DNA of 64,000 nucleotides from Agelas oroides. Its lineage: Eukaryota > Porifera > Demospongiae > Agelasida > Agelasidae. How positions within the stretch are numbered: the first letter of the stretch is position 1; each line of letters opens with the position of its first letter. Position numbers and translations under genes: made by a program. Of this stretch, positions 46,480-57,561 are shown piece after piece. The notes beneath the pieces are model-generated. The model did not search any database and was not told the origin of the DNA. It saw only the letters and a program-made list of their open reading frames with translations. The stretch lies in contig OX422183.1 of the NCBI GenBank assembly GCA_949130485.1, positions 6,104,636 to 6,168,635 of the forward strand. Reading direction: 5' to 3'.

Positions 46480-47362
46480 AGCTCAGTATAAAGTCCCTTG
46501 TGAGGTAAACTTTCACTTACAGCTTGCTATAGTTTTACGGGTCGTAGTTTTATACTTACAGTAACTCTGTGAACTAAATTCAGCATAATTTCCGGACCTG
46601 AAGAGCTTCAATACTTTTCTCATGCCTTTGTGAGTGCAACAGCTAGCTCAGTAACATGCTGTGTGACTTACTAGCCTAGTCTTTCACGCTCAGGTCTAGC
46701 TTCACCAGTCTATACTAGTGATCATGAGCCATGTGCAGATTTTTTATAGTAAGTTCTAGTTTGCATGTGATGACCTAAATGTTTACTACAATCTGAGTAC
46801 AAGAACAAATTTTGTGTGAGCATCTTGGGGTACGGTTTCACTTGACTGCATTATTTAAGATACCAAAAACTTGTCCCTCAGCAAGTCATGCAAAACAGTT
46901 GCTGGAAGGCATGCAGCAAAACAAAACACCAGAAAAATCACAGAGTCTGTATTGTGTCCAAAGATGTGCAACTTTTTAACAAGAATACTGAACTCTAGTG
47001 TACATACACTATTTTCAGAGAAAACTGCTCTTGCAAACTGAAGCATGCACAGTGCAATCTGTTGAAGTGTACTCCCAAAGTAGTCTCATTGCCATACTCT
47101 CACAAATGTCTCATGTTCTGAGGGACATGTCTTGTCATGTGTAATGGTTGCTTACTACACAAAGAATGTCATAATTGCATTTAAAATCTTGATCTCAAAA
47201 TGCCGACAGTTTAGTGCTGAAGAACATTTACATCTTCTTTAATTTTACCTTGCTCCTCCCTATCACAAAAGCCTCTCTGCCCCCAGTTTCCATGACAATG
47301 TTCTCATTTGGGGTACAGTGTGTGTCAAATTGCTCCACAGACGTTTAAACTAGCATAAGCCT
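46480..47362. other. No gene seen
   Basis: AT-rich sequence inside the large element. The single minus ORF of 63 codons has no recognisable motif. Confidence 0.5.
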
Positions 47363-47596
47363 CAGCCTCATTCCCAGCCTCCCCCGTTTTTACCTTCCGT
47401 TTGCATTCACAATAATACACGGTAGCGGAAGACCAGCGTTCACAATAATACACGGGAGCGGAAGACCAGCTGGTCTTCCGCTCCCGTGTATTATTGTGAA
47501 CACAAACGGAAGGTAAAAACACTGGTCTTCCGCTCCCGTGTATTATTGTGAACGCAAACGGAAGGTAAAAATGGGGAAGGCCTGGGAACGAGGCTA
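47363..47596. mobile_element. Hairpin MITE with perfect 9-bp TSD
   Basis: The 9-bp duplication CATAAGCCT lies at 47354-47362 and 47597-47605. The ends CAGCCTCATTCCCAG and CTGGGAACGAGGCTA are inverted. The inside is several inverted copies of CCGTTTGCATTCACAATAAT-like blocks with GGAAGACCAG, forming a compound hairpin. Confidence 0.88.
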
Positions 47597-47851
47597 CATA
47601 AGCCTGATGCTAAGACACTTATCCTGGTTTCTATCCAACTTTAATATGCTGCTTGCAGTTTCTGCTCTGGAAACAGCAAGCAACCAACGATGGGTACATG
47701 ACTACATGGCCTAACTCATTTCTGGGCTCCACTAATAAGCTTGCAATAAATCAAGTGAGGATACACTGAGAGTCTGGGAAGGAGGCTACACTTTGTCATA
47801 GCAACCCGCAAAAACATGAGGAATCCTGTCTAACTGGGACCTTAGTCTTAC

Positions 47852-48476
47852 AAGGGGTAGTCACTTATATGTCCCATGTAGAAGCATTTGCGACCGGGAT
47901 CAAAATTGAATCAAGTGATCAAAGCCCTTTTTGGGGGCTGATCAAGGTGACCTCTGAACTGCTCAAATCAATGGATCAAGAACACAGAAGGGCCCAAGCA
48001 ATTAATAGTCTCGTAAGCCAGACCCACTTCCGCAAGAGAGGGAAGGGTCTGGTGAACTGCGTATACAAGCCTTGTCCCGGCGCACTGTACAGTGCGCCCC
48101 AATCACGTTGCAGTATTTTGTCACATGATACATTACATCATTGTTTCAGTAGCAATAGCAGTCTTGAAAACAGCGAAAGAGAGCTAGGACATCTTTCACG
48201 CTACTACAGGAACTGTAAAAACACTTTGAGAATAGTTTTCAGGGAGCGTGCTTACCCCGCAACAGGTAATTCAAGAGTGCATTATTTTCTGATTACGTCA
48301 TCCAGCTAATTGCATTCCGGTGGGACAAGGCTTGTATACGCAGTTCACCAGACCCTTCCCTCTCTTGCGGAAGTGGGTCTGGCTTGCGAGACTAAGCAAT
48401 TAAGCACACATTTTGCGAATCAAAAACCTTGATCCCAGTCGCAAACGCTTGAACACACGGCATATGACTACCCCTT
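47852..48476. mobile_element. Inverted-repeat element carrying a nested MITE
   Basis: AAGGGGTAGTCACTTATATG at the left and GACTACCCCTT at the right are inverted and continue through GCATTTGCGACCGGGATCAA / TTGATCCCAGTCGCAAACGC. The 48006-48394 element sits inside. The flanks AGTCTTAC and GGTCTTAG are a degenerate 8-bp match. Confidence 0.65.
48006..48394. mobile_element. Mutator-like MITE with perfect 9-bp TSD
   Basis: The 9-bp duplication AGCAATTAA lies at 47997-48005 and 48395-48403. The long inverted ends (about 85 bp) start TAGTCTCGTAAGCCAGACCC and end GGCTTGCGAGACTA. Same end family as 14896-15163. The ORF across it is incidental. Confidence 0.9.
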
Positions 48477-49127
48477 GGTCTTAGTAGGAAAGTCTTAGTC
48501 TTAGTCTTAGTAGGTAACAGGTTAGCTCACAAGCTAGGGACGAACATGATCACAGTATTCAATATTAAAATACTGACTGAACCTGTTGGGGGGTTTTACA
48601 CGAGTCCAGTATTAGCTACATAATTTTCTTGCTATAAAATTAAGTTGCACAATCTCTTTGAATACAATACAGATTACCTGATGTCTTGTTCAACTGGTGT
48701 TTTGTTGCCTCCAATCGACTCGAGGATCTAGACTAGGAGCTTCGCAGAGAGGTGTGGCTTGCGAGACTAATGTGCTACATGTCTGGATCCTGTTCCATGG
48801 TGCTCTGCGCGCGCAATGCGCACATTACAGTTTATGACGTCACCACATGGAGTTGGGTGAACTTAGTGAACCCCACAGCGAGCATGTAGATGCGTCCATC
48901 GAGTGGCAATTTTGGGTCATGAATATATTAATAAGCTACTAAAACCCTAAAATTAGGCAAAGCAAGATTGCCCTAAACCAAACCCTAACCCTGAAACTAG
49001 GAGTAACACCGGTCCTGACTGTAACCCAGGTTTATGTTTTTGTTAACCTCCGCAGAGTGACTTCCGCCGCCACCTTAATCTGCAGCCCTAAAACTGCACC
49101 AGTATTAGTCTTACATATACAAGACTT

Positions 49128-49255
49128 AAAAACGTAAAAAGATGTAGGGATGGCATGCCAAAAAGTAGGCAAACAAGGTAGGGATAAACGCATGAAAGCA
49201 AAGGTCAACATATTGGCAAAGCCCCATCCCTACATCTTTTTCACACTACAGTTAG
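49128..49255. repeat. Short copy of the 'GATGTAGGGATGGC' inverted repeat
   Basis: ACAAGACTTAAAAACGTAAA, GATGTAGGGATGGCATGCC, and the inverse CCCATCCCTACATCTTTTT about 90 bp later. Longer relatives frame the MULE at 58936-60445. Confidence 0.7.
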
Positions 49256-49319
49256 TGCATGGGGGTCTTCCTAAAACGTACCACAAGTTCACAACCTTTA
49301 TTACTGGCAGTTCATGGCT

Positions 49320-49538
49320 GTAGCCTCGTTCTCAGGCCACTTCCTCCTCCCACATGGCCTGGTAATGAGGCTAGTATGACCCTCTTGGTAGCATTACGTT
49401 ATACGGAACTCTTCAACAACTTAAGCAGTGAGTTGGAGTAGACTGCAGACTTATGATAGTGTCGCTGGCGATTTCGCTTGTGTACTAGTCTCGCTTCCAG
49501 ACCAATGACCGTGGTCTTTGGTCTGGGAACGAGACTTC
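49320..49538. mobile_element. Two short hairpins of the CCTCGTTCCCAGG family
   Basis: 49320-49373: TAGCCTCGTTCTCAGGCCAC to TGGTAATGAGGCTA. 49487-49537: TAGTCTCGCTTCCAGACC to GGTCTGGGAACGAGACT. Both are almost pure hairpins of about 52 bp. Confidence 0.7.
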
Positions 49539-49756
49539 GTGTGCGCATGCGTACACAATTAGAAAATGGCGTCATAAGCAACGCACAGCAGCCTCAGAGT
49601 GTTGTGAATGGCTTTTGTTGACCAGGGTGAATTTGACACTAAGAAGACGCTGAGTGGTCGTAGAGCTCCGCACTGTGATAAGCATCAGTTTCGTGCTAAA
49701 ATTACGGTGAGTGCTTGAACCGTTTTTGAGTTATTGCTGTTTGAACAAAAGTCGTA

Positions 49757-49817
49757 ACGAAGAAAGAAAGAAAGAAAGAAAGGAAGGAAGGAAGGAAGGA
49801 AGGAAGGAAGGAAGGAA

Positions 49818-49891
<74 letters not shown>
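49757..49891. repeat. (GAAA)n/(GGAA)n microsatellite
   Basis: GAAA units, a GGAA block, then GAAA units again, about 33 tetramers in all. The Lys/Glu and Phe/Ser ORFs are artefacts. Confidence 0.97.
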
Positions 49892-50685
49892 ATAAGAAAA
49901 ATGGCACTTTTCCTAGCGCACACTTTTGTGTTTAGCTGTCTTCCGCAGTCTTGCTGATCACAAAGGCACTCAAAGAGGAAGCCTGGGCGCGTTTGTGGTG
50001 AAGTTATACGGCTTTTGCTTAAGTATTGCATATATTGCGCATCGGTGCCATCCCTACATAGAGAGTCTACCGGCTCTCTGATACTGAAGCCAAGGTGTTG
50101 CTACTGTCTCAAAATGGATCTTATTGGTCAGCATCTCATGCATACTAATAACATCTGCTAGACCCTCTCTCACTTTTCAGGAGGGTGAGAGATGGTCTGG
50201 CTTGATAGACTATTTTAGGTGTTAATTGGAAGCTTATCACATTTTCAGTTACTGATAGCATAAATTGCAGAGGCGCCTCTGAATTTTAGGTGTTAATTGG
50301 AAACTCATCAGTTACTGATAGTATAAGCATTGGCAACCAATAATCTGCAAGCTGGCTATCTTTGATGATGTATAAACAATTTGATCCATGCAACAACATG
50401 CCAATAGACTTTATAATTAGGTCCCAGTTTTTCCAGTAAAGGTGTCAAGACCCTATTCTTCAATGAGGCCATGCGTCAAAAACTTGGTCTGGAGATGAGA
50501 ATAAGTTTGTTATGCAGCACTAATCCTATTTCGTGTGCATATTCCCTCACAATGAGACATACCTCATCCTCAGATGGCTCACTGTCACTCATTGTTAGGT
50601 CAGTGTGCTGCTGCTAGGAAACAAAGATGGCATCAAAATTAATTTCAGGTAACTTAGAAAATGGCAACGGTTGTGGAACATAGCT
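49892..50685. other. No gene seen
   Basis: Unique-looking sequence with a local duplication (TTTTAGGTGTTAATTGGAA at about 50214 and 50284). No supported ORF. Confidence 0.5.
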
Positions 50686-50860
50686 TAGCCTCGTTCTGGG
50701 CTCTCTCCACAACTTGTGAAGAGAGCTAGGGAATGAGGTTATGGTCAGACTGTAATGTACTACTAGCTGGTATCATAGTGTATACATTTTTAATCTGCAA
50801 ATCCCTTGCATTTCTGAGTTCAAACAACCTGCTATATCATTAGCCTTAATTGTTCCCAGC

Positions 50861-50861
<1 letters not shown>

Positions 50862-50890
<29 letters not shown>
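50862..50890. repeat. Poly-C run of about 29 bases
   Basis: An uninterrupted C homopolymer; its length in the assembly should be treated as approximate. Confidence 0.9.
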
Positions 50891-50891
<1 letters not shown>

Positions 50892-50924
50892 CACCGGAAT
50901 GCAAAATCGTGAAAGCAGTTCCAG

Positions 50925-51035
50925 TAGCCTGGTTCCCAGACCTTTAATTGTCACCATCCAGTTTTTGATCACTTACAGTTTGCATACTGCAAGCAATCAA
51001 AAACTGAACACGGGAATAGCCTGGGAACAAGGCTA
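50925..51035. mobile_element. Hairpin MITE (TAGCCTGGTTCCCAGACC)
   Basis: The ends TAGCCTGGTTCCCAG and CTGGGAACAAGGCTA are inverted around CAGTTTTTGATC / GATCAAAAACTG-type arms, the same interior as the copies at 4.9-6.3 kb. Confidence 0.75.
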
Positions 51036-51668
51036 TGAAACTTGTATTGGTACTGTAATTTGGAAATACCCATATAATGCATTTATCACAGAGACCTGAG
51101 TTTTGCAACACTTGCAATGCACTGTGTTGGCAAACTAGGTCTGTGGGAAACAAATTCCTGCAAGGTGGTCATTGTCAAATGATTGCAATCATTCAATAAT
51201 ATTAGAAGCTACAAGCTATAGCTTCTAATGATGCATGAGCTAACAAGTTAACACAACAGAGCTGAGGTTGTAGATGTAGTGGAACGGTGTTGTGAGCTTC
51301 ACCAAAACCAAATGTGAGTGATCATCAAGTTAGTAAATGACCACCATGTAAGGGTGGCATTGCTTGCTTCCTACAAGAAGCCTCTAATGCTCAACTGAAC
51401 TACACTTGTGGCTCATGATATTAAACACTAGTGGTTTTGTTGGACTGCAATGAAGTGAGTGGAATACTTAACCAAAGGAACTGTTTCGCATTCACATATA
51501 GTTTTTACGTAGCATGCAATTTCTTCCCATATTAGGGTATCCTGCAACCTGTTTCCACTCCTAGTCATCATAATGTGCTAAATATATATCATGTGAATGC
51601 AACTCGGGATTCACCAAAAGTGTACTATACACATTCTGCCAAAGCAAAGCTCATGGTAGCAGTTTTAT
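51036..51668. other. No gene seen
   Basis: No supported ORF, RNA gene or repeat beyond a short AGAAGCTACAAGCTATAGCT palindrome near 51205. Confidence 0.5.
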
Positions 51669-52300
51669 CAGTGGCGGATTTAGGGGGGGTAAGGGGGGTG
51701 CAAATGCACCCCCCTTTGGCGGCTAGTAATGTATTTTGCGTACATAACTGCACGAGTCCATCAAATGATTATGCAGCAGTGGCATGCAGCAACAACAACC
51801 AGGCACAGTTACACACTCACGTATCAGTTCCTTACTGATCTCCAGACGTTTGACTAGGCCTAGAGTTGCTTCGAGATATTCAGTTCGGCCCGAGGGGTCC
51901 GCCACGGCGCGCCTCGGCGTACGAGATTTCGAAATCCACTGGATTTCACGTGGATTTCGGATTTCAGAGTGGATTTCTGGATTTCAGTTTGGATTTCTGG
52001 ATTTCAGTTTGGATTTCTGCCGACAGGTCTCTTGTATGTTCTTGGATATTAGCAAAACATTTTAGTTAGTTGTAGTTTTGGTTAACTAAATTTTAAAAAG
52101 GCCATACTAAAATGTATTTAGTTAAAGTTATAGTTAACTAAACAACACTGTCGGACAGTGTACGAGATTTCTTTTGTGACGACCCCTCGGTTCGGCCTTC
52201 CAGCTATATGCGTTCACGTGACCGAAAGTGGGCGTGGCAACCCCAAAAATTTCCGGCGCGCGAGCCGGTGACTGAACCCCCCTTTCTAGATCCGCCACTG
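51669..52300. mobile_element. hAT-like MITE (CAGTGGCGGATTTAG ends)
   Basis: CAGTGGCGGATTTAGGGGGG at the left and CTAGATCCGCCACTG at the right are inverted. The flanks share TTTAT. Internal 18-bp tandem repeats (GGATTTCTGGATTTCAGT) lie at 51950-52020. End-related to the 2473-2769 hAT MITE. Confidence 0.7.
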
Positions 52301-52852
52301 TTTATTCATGCCACGCAATGCACTAAGCCTAACACTACCATTTCTATTCTCAGTGGTGTGTACAATGTAGCTAACTCCCCCACAAAAATGCCACATTAAT
52401 ACCTTCCAAACTATCACATATTTCACATAAGCAACAACAGGGGCATATCCAGAGATTAAAGTTCAACCGTATCCGACCTCCTCTCACCAGACCCCTTCCC
52501 TCTCTTGCGGAACGGGGTGTGGCCACGCGAGACTAACAAAAAGAGTGGGGGTTGGTCCAGCGTGTGTAGCGTGCAGTTGTCTTAGTCCCGTGCCCAGCCC
52601 CTCCCCGCACTGGGCATGAGACTATACAGTTGTCTGTGCACGTATATATAGCCTGCGGTGTTGTCAGGAAGGGGATGCTCCCCCAGGAAAAATTTTGATA
52701 TGAGAGTGCTTCTGATGCCGTCGGAAGACCGCCATAACCACGCAACTTTATGGCAATTGAAGTAATTTGAAGTGTAACTCAGGCGAGTCATCGTATGGTC
52801 GTTTCTTGGACCCCCTTTCCTTCGGAATCATCGGCACTGCCACAAAAACTAT

Positions 52853-53007
52853 CTCTTGGGAGCTGCAGATTTAGCACTACAGATATGAAGCTGCAGTTAG
52901 ATGTGCGCTGCGTCGGAGTAGCTACGTGCTCTTGGGAGCTGCAGATTTAGCGATACAGATTTGCGGATATGAAGCTGCAGTTAGATGTACGCTGCGTCGG
53001 AGTAGCT
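52853..53007. repeat. Two-copy tandem duplication of about 75 bp
   Basis: CTTGGGAGCTGCAGATTTAG, ATATGAAGCTGCAGTTAGAT and GCTGCGTCGGAGTAGCTACG occur twice in order. Confidence 0.85.
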
Positions 53008-53184
53008 ACGTGCGCTAAGTGCGCGGTAAACCTCCGCGTTCACGGTTGCTCAGTCCCACACCATGCAAACCTTCATCACTAGTGGAAGCTAATGATGCAA
53101 ATTTCAATGCCTGCATGTAGCGGACTAGAAAGAAACTCCCCCATGAACATCTGGACTTGTTGCTACGTAAATAGAAAGTACGTA

Positions 53185-53421
53185 GGGTAGGGCGGGGTAA
53201 TTCGGAACGCGGGGTAATTGGTGGTTCCGCACGGACTGGAATTCAGGCCTTGTTTCAAAAAAAAAATTTAACCATTCCTAACCATCTTTGGTATGCAAAG
53301 CTGCAAGTCCTGAAAGCACCTGCCACTGAAATTTTACACCTGCAAGGCTTGTAGTGTTTGAGATAGAGCTCTGTGAACTTAGATGAACGGAAGTGCGTTC
53401 CGAATTACTCCGCCCTACCTT
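53185..53421. mobile_element. MITE with AGGGTAGGGCGGGGTAATTC ends
   Basis: The left end pairs with GTTCCGAATTACTCCGCCCT at the right. 237 bp, no ORF, target duplication not evident. Confidence 0.7.
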
Positions 53422-53854
53422 GTATCTTTTACGCATATGAGTAGAAAATACAACTTACTCAGTCTGTGACGGTGCCGAAAACTCCACAAGTCATTTTCAC
53501 TTCCGAGCTGCTACCTGCACCGTTTGCATCAACCGTTCCACACTAGTGAGTTGAATTGTGATTTTTCACATATACGTTGTTGGTTCCCAGACCCTTCCTG
53601 CATGGGGAGGGCGAGAAACGGGTGAATAACTCTACCCCATGCAACGCGGATCCACGGCTGCGTTCTTACCATCAGTGTTGATGAAGGAAAAACGTGAATG
53701 CCAAGTAGGTGTGAGTCGTGAATAACATTCTGTGTGTCTGGCTACGGACGGTTGCAAGTAGCTTGTCTAATTAGCAGGTGGGTGATAGGTTGTCCAAGGC
53801 ATACTTGGAGCTAAACTAATTTTGCAGGCCATATTCCTTTTTGTAGGATGGTAG

Positions 53855-53939
53855 TAACCTCGTTCTCAGGCTCTCCCCGCGCGTGCAAACAAAGTATTGC
53901 AAGTGATGGAAAGCTGGGCGGGGCCTGGGAACGAGGCTA
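53855..53939. mobile_element. Hairpin MITE with 9-bp TSD (8 of 9)
   Basis: The flanks GGATGGTAG (53846-53854) and GGATGGGAG (53940-53948) match at 8 of 9. The ends are TAACCTCGTTCTCAGGC and GGCCTGGGAACGAGGCTA. 85 bp. Confidence 0.8.
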
Positions 53940-54128
53940 GGATGGGAGGGAGCCTGGGAAAACACTTTCCTCCTCTACATGAGGGTTCAGTAATTGAGCC
54001 TACCCATATCAGGTAGTGTGTATGGTACTAGGACAATGAGGTTACATGTAACACATTGAATCAGATTTGTATGCAGATGAGATGAAGTTGCTAAACACTT
54101 GGAGGAAGTGATACAATGGTTGTTACAG

Positions 54129-54720
54129 ACAGTCTACTTCCGGGGGTTAAGTTTGTCCATCTGTTGGAGGATTGAATCCCGTTGCTCTTCATACTGCTCG
54201 GGAGTCAGAACTCCAATTTCTACAAGTGAATGCAGCTCCTTTATCTGTGGATATAAGTTGTCTTCAACTGAGCAGCCCTTACAGGTGTAATGACAGGGCT
54301 CCCAGATATGCGTTGTGGTGGAGTTGATGAACCAGCACTCTTGTGAGCACTACTGTTAGATGACTCACTACATGGTGGCTGCAAAGCCGCAGCAAGTGAT
54401 GTGGCGAGTGTAGTCACTGCTGTAGTGAGGACATCACTAGACCCTGATTTTCTAACACCATGAGCACGTCCTTGCATAGCAGAAAAGAAAGAGCCTTGGG
54501 GATGTTCATCATAACTTGAATTTTGGTTAACATTAATAGCTTCTGCCCACAGGCGATACTGGGGCCCTGTATATTTGTCACCATGCTGTACATTTAGCTT
54601 TTGAAAGATCTCCTGAACATGTGCGTTTTTTTCTTCAGACAGAGATTTCCTCCGACATTTTATTAAAGTAGATGATGAATTTTTCTGCATCCCATCGCTA
54701 TCCAAATCAGACTGTTCATC
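54129..54720 (-). pseudogene. Left-arm copy of an unidentified ORF
   Basis: The minus strand reads KSLSEEKNAHVQEIFQKLN, QHGDKYTGPQYRLWAEAIN, then SSDVLTTAVTTLATSLAAAL, a Ser/Pro segment, and, after a frame change near 54250, IKELHSLVEIGVL and the end LQQMDKLNPRK. The family is unknown to me. The last part looks like a short coiled coil (EEQRDSILQQMD). Paired with the right-arm copy at 56640-57232. Confidence 0.5.
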
Positions 54721-55239
54721 TGATTCTACAGCTCACATGCACTCTCCCAGGTGAACATTCATACCACAATGTAATTGTACTTCCACTATGCAATTTCCCC
54801 AGAATAGTCATCACCTGTACGTATCCATACACGTTTATTGCCTCTGAAGTACCATAATTCCATGTTTTTAGCTTCTCCACAAACCTTGTTCCCGAACTCA
54901 TGCACAAAAAACTGACTGCATTTTGCACACAAATTAATTACACCATGTGTGTGAGCATGTGCACACTATCTAGATTAACTAATTAATTTAGTGACAATCC
55001 AGAGGCTTCTTGCAGCTGCTGAGCTCAAGTTCAGAACTCAGGGTTACACAAACGTATAGCATGAAGATTCAGTATCAGTTATTTTTCATTACCATAGATG
55101 CCCATCCTGTCCTGAATGGAAGACGAGGGTTCTGATCTCACATATCTGGCACATATCTTGTGAATAAACAGGCACATGGGTGAGCAAATCTACACTTTGT
55201 CGTGAAGCCAAAAGGATGGGACAAAAAGATGAGAATAGC

Positions 55240-55840
55240 AACTCAGAGGAGTGACATTGCTCGAGCTCACTTTATGGTTCAAGTTGAAAATATGAGTGCT
55301 GATACCTTTATATGGGTTGATGAAACTGGCTCAGACAAGCGGAATGCTCTTAGAAAGTATGCTTACAGCCTGTGAGGTGTTACACCCATCAACTACTGCC
55401 TCTACACTTCAGGTAGGTGAATATCTGCAATTTCTGCTATTTCAACAAGAGGGGTTGAAGATTTTTATCTCGCAGGAGGTGTCAACGGTGATACGTTCTG
55501 TGCTTTTATTGAAAAGTGCTTGCTACCTGTTCTAATGCCCTTCAATGGGTCTAACCCCGTTCCATTGTTGTCATTGACAATGCTTCAATCCATCACATTG
55601 ACAAAGTCGTACAATTGGTCAGTGGTGTTGGCACCCTGCTGTGGTTCCTTCCCCCGTACAGTCCAGACTTAAATCCTATAGAACCAGTTTTTAGCCAAGT
55701 GAAATCCTACTTAAAGAATAATAGTGTAGCATACAGGATTTGTGATAATCCACGTCTTTTTGTACATGCAGAATTTACATCTGTCACACAAGAACACTGC
55801 CTAGGGCATATTGAGCATGTAGGTTACAAACTACACTAGT
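55240..55840 (+). pseudogene. DDE transposase remnant (Tc1/mariner-IS630 type)
   Basis: Across shifting frames: WVDETGSDKRNALRKYAYSL with a conserved D; GVNGDTFCAFIEKCLLPVLM; a VIDNASIHH-like block (second D) in the third reading; then LLWFLPPYSPDLNPIEPVFS and QVKSYLKNN, with the catalytic acid in NPIE. Several stops and frame changes mean it is dead. It lies exactly between the palindrome arms. Confidence 0.8.
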
Positions 55841-56639
55841 CATGCCTGAACATGGTTACTTACTATTATTGTTTTCGTTTGATCTTGGCAACTGAGTCTA
55901 ATCCATGAAGTACATGTAAATACAATTTGTTGTACACATCAACATGCTATGTTACCCTGAGTTCTGAATTTGAGCTGAGCAGCTGCAAGAAGCCTCTGGA
56001 TTGTCACTAGTTACTCTAGATAGTGTGCACATGCTCACACACGTGGTGTAATTAATGTGTGTGTAAAACGCGGTCAGCTGTATAGCTAGTTCGTTGACAG
56101 TTTAGAGAGTTAGGCTAGTTGCTGATGGTGAGATGGATCCCTACGCCAGACCATATACTACGACCAAACCTATTTTGCTAGTAACTACCAACCTGGTCCT
56201 GCCATATCAGTAACAAATTATGCGGTAAACCGGGCCAGTTACGCATCCAGACCTAGATCAGCTCAGACTCCAAGCCAGTAGTTTGAAACTGGACATGGAA
56301 GCATACTAACGCCGCTGATAGATGATGAGGACCTGGACTCTGATGACCATGATGTGCTGAGCTGACTATCAAAGTGTTTAGAAGGGGGAGTGGAGGGAAA
56401 AATTATGTTGTGCGAAGTGTTCAGACAGCCAATATTTCAAATGATACTGCTTTCAGAGAGTTTGTTGTGCATGAGTTTGGGAACAAGGTTTGTGGAGAAG
56501 CTAAGAACATGGAATTATGATACTTCAAAGGCAATAAACGTGTATGGATACGTACAGGTGATGACTATTCAGAAATTTTGGGGAAATTGCGTAGTGGAAG
56601 TACAATTACATTGTGGTGTGAATGTTCACCTGGGAGAGT

Positions 56640-57232
56640 GTGAGCTGTAGAATCAGATGAACTTTCTGATTCGGATAGTGATGGGACGCAGAAAAATTCA
56701 TCATCTACATTAAAACGTCAGAGGAAGTCTCTGTCTGAAGGAAAAAAACGCACGTGTTCAGGAGATCTTTCAAAAGCTAAAGGCACAGCATGGTGACAAA
56801 TATACAGGGCCCCAGTATCGCCTGTGGGCAGAAGCTATTGATGTTAACAGTTACGATGAACATCCCCAAGGCTCTTTCTTTTCTGCTATGCAAGGACGTG
56901 CTCATGGTGTTAGAAAATCAGGATCTAGTGATGTCCTCACTACAGCAGTGACTACACTCGCCACATCACTTGCTGCGGCTTTGCAGCCACCATGTAGTGA
57001 GTCATCTAACAGTAGTGCTCACAAGAGTGCTGGTTCATCAACTCCACCACAGCGCATATCTGGGAGCCCTGTCATTACACCTGTAAGGGCTGCTCAGTTG
57101 AAGACGACTTATATCACACAAATAAAGGAGCTGCATTCACTTGTAGAAATTGGAGCTCTGATTCCAGAGCAGTATGAAGACCAATGGGATTCAATCCTCC
57201 AACAGATGGACAAACGTAACCCCCGGAAGTAG
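56640..57232 (+). pseudogene. Right-arm copy of the unidentified ORF
   Basis: Same protein as the left arm: SLSEG..RTCSGDLSK at the start (shifted), then YTGPQYRLWAEAI, QGRAHGVRKSGSSDVLTTAV, PPQRISGSPVITPVRAAQLK, IKELHSLVEIGALIPEQYED, ILQQMDKRNPRK, stop. The region from 56888 is open to the natural stop; upstream the frame is broken. Confidence 0.55.
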
Positions 57233-57561
57233 ACTACACGTTTACAACCATTGTATCACTTTCTCCAAGTGTTTAGCAACTTCATCTCATCTGCATACAA
57301 ATCTGATTCTGTCTGTTACATGTAACCTCATTGTCCAAATTCAGTACACACTACCTAATATGGGTAGGCTCAATTACTGAACCTCCTGTTGAGGAGGAAA
57401 ATGTGTTTCTCCCCGGCTCCCACCCATCCTGCAAAAAGTAATAAGGCCTGGAAGCTGCAAAATTAGTTTAGCTGCAATTGGACAACCTATCACCCACTTA
57501 CTAATTAAATTATGGGCACCCTTAGAGGCTTCAACATTCAACATGAACTAGACAAGCTACT

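Larger units (their letters stand above)
43875..49085. mobile_element. Large element with inverted ends, left arm split by a later insertion
   Basis: The right arm 48765-49085 matches, inverted, two separated blocks: 43875-44075 (CATGAACCCGAAATTGCCAC, TAACCTCGG-type sequence) and about 46350-46480 (GGGTTCACTAAGTTCACCCA, GACATCAC, GCGCGCGGATC, CTGGATCCAGACATG). The 44380-46259 element lies between the two left blocks, so it inserted after this one formed. The middle (46480-48764) is non-coding and carries further elements. Confidence 0.7.

Noticed and set aside
47869..48309. 146-codon ORF
   Set aside because: It runs through two nested inverted-repeat elements and has no conserved motif.
49702..50031. 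Ser/Phe/Leu-repeat ORF
   Set aside because: Translation of the (GAAA)n microsatellite.
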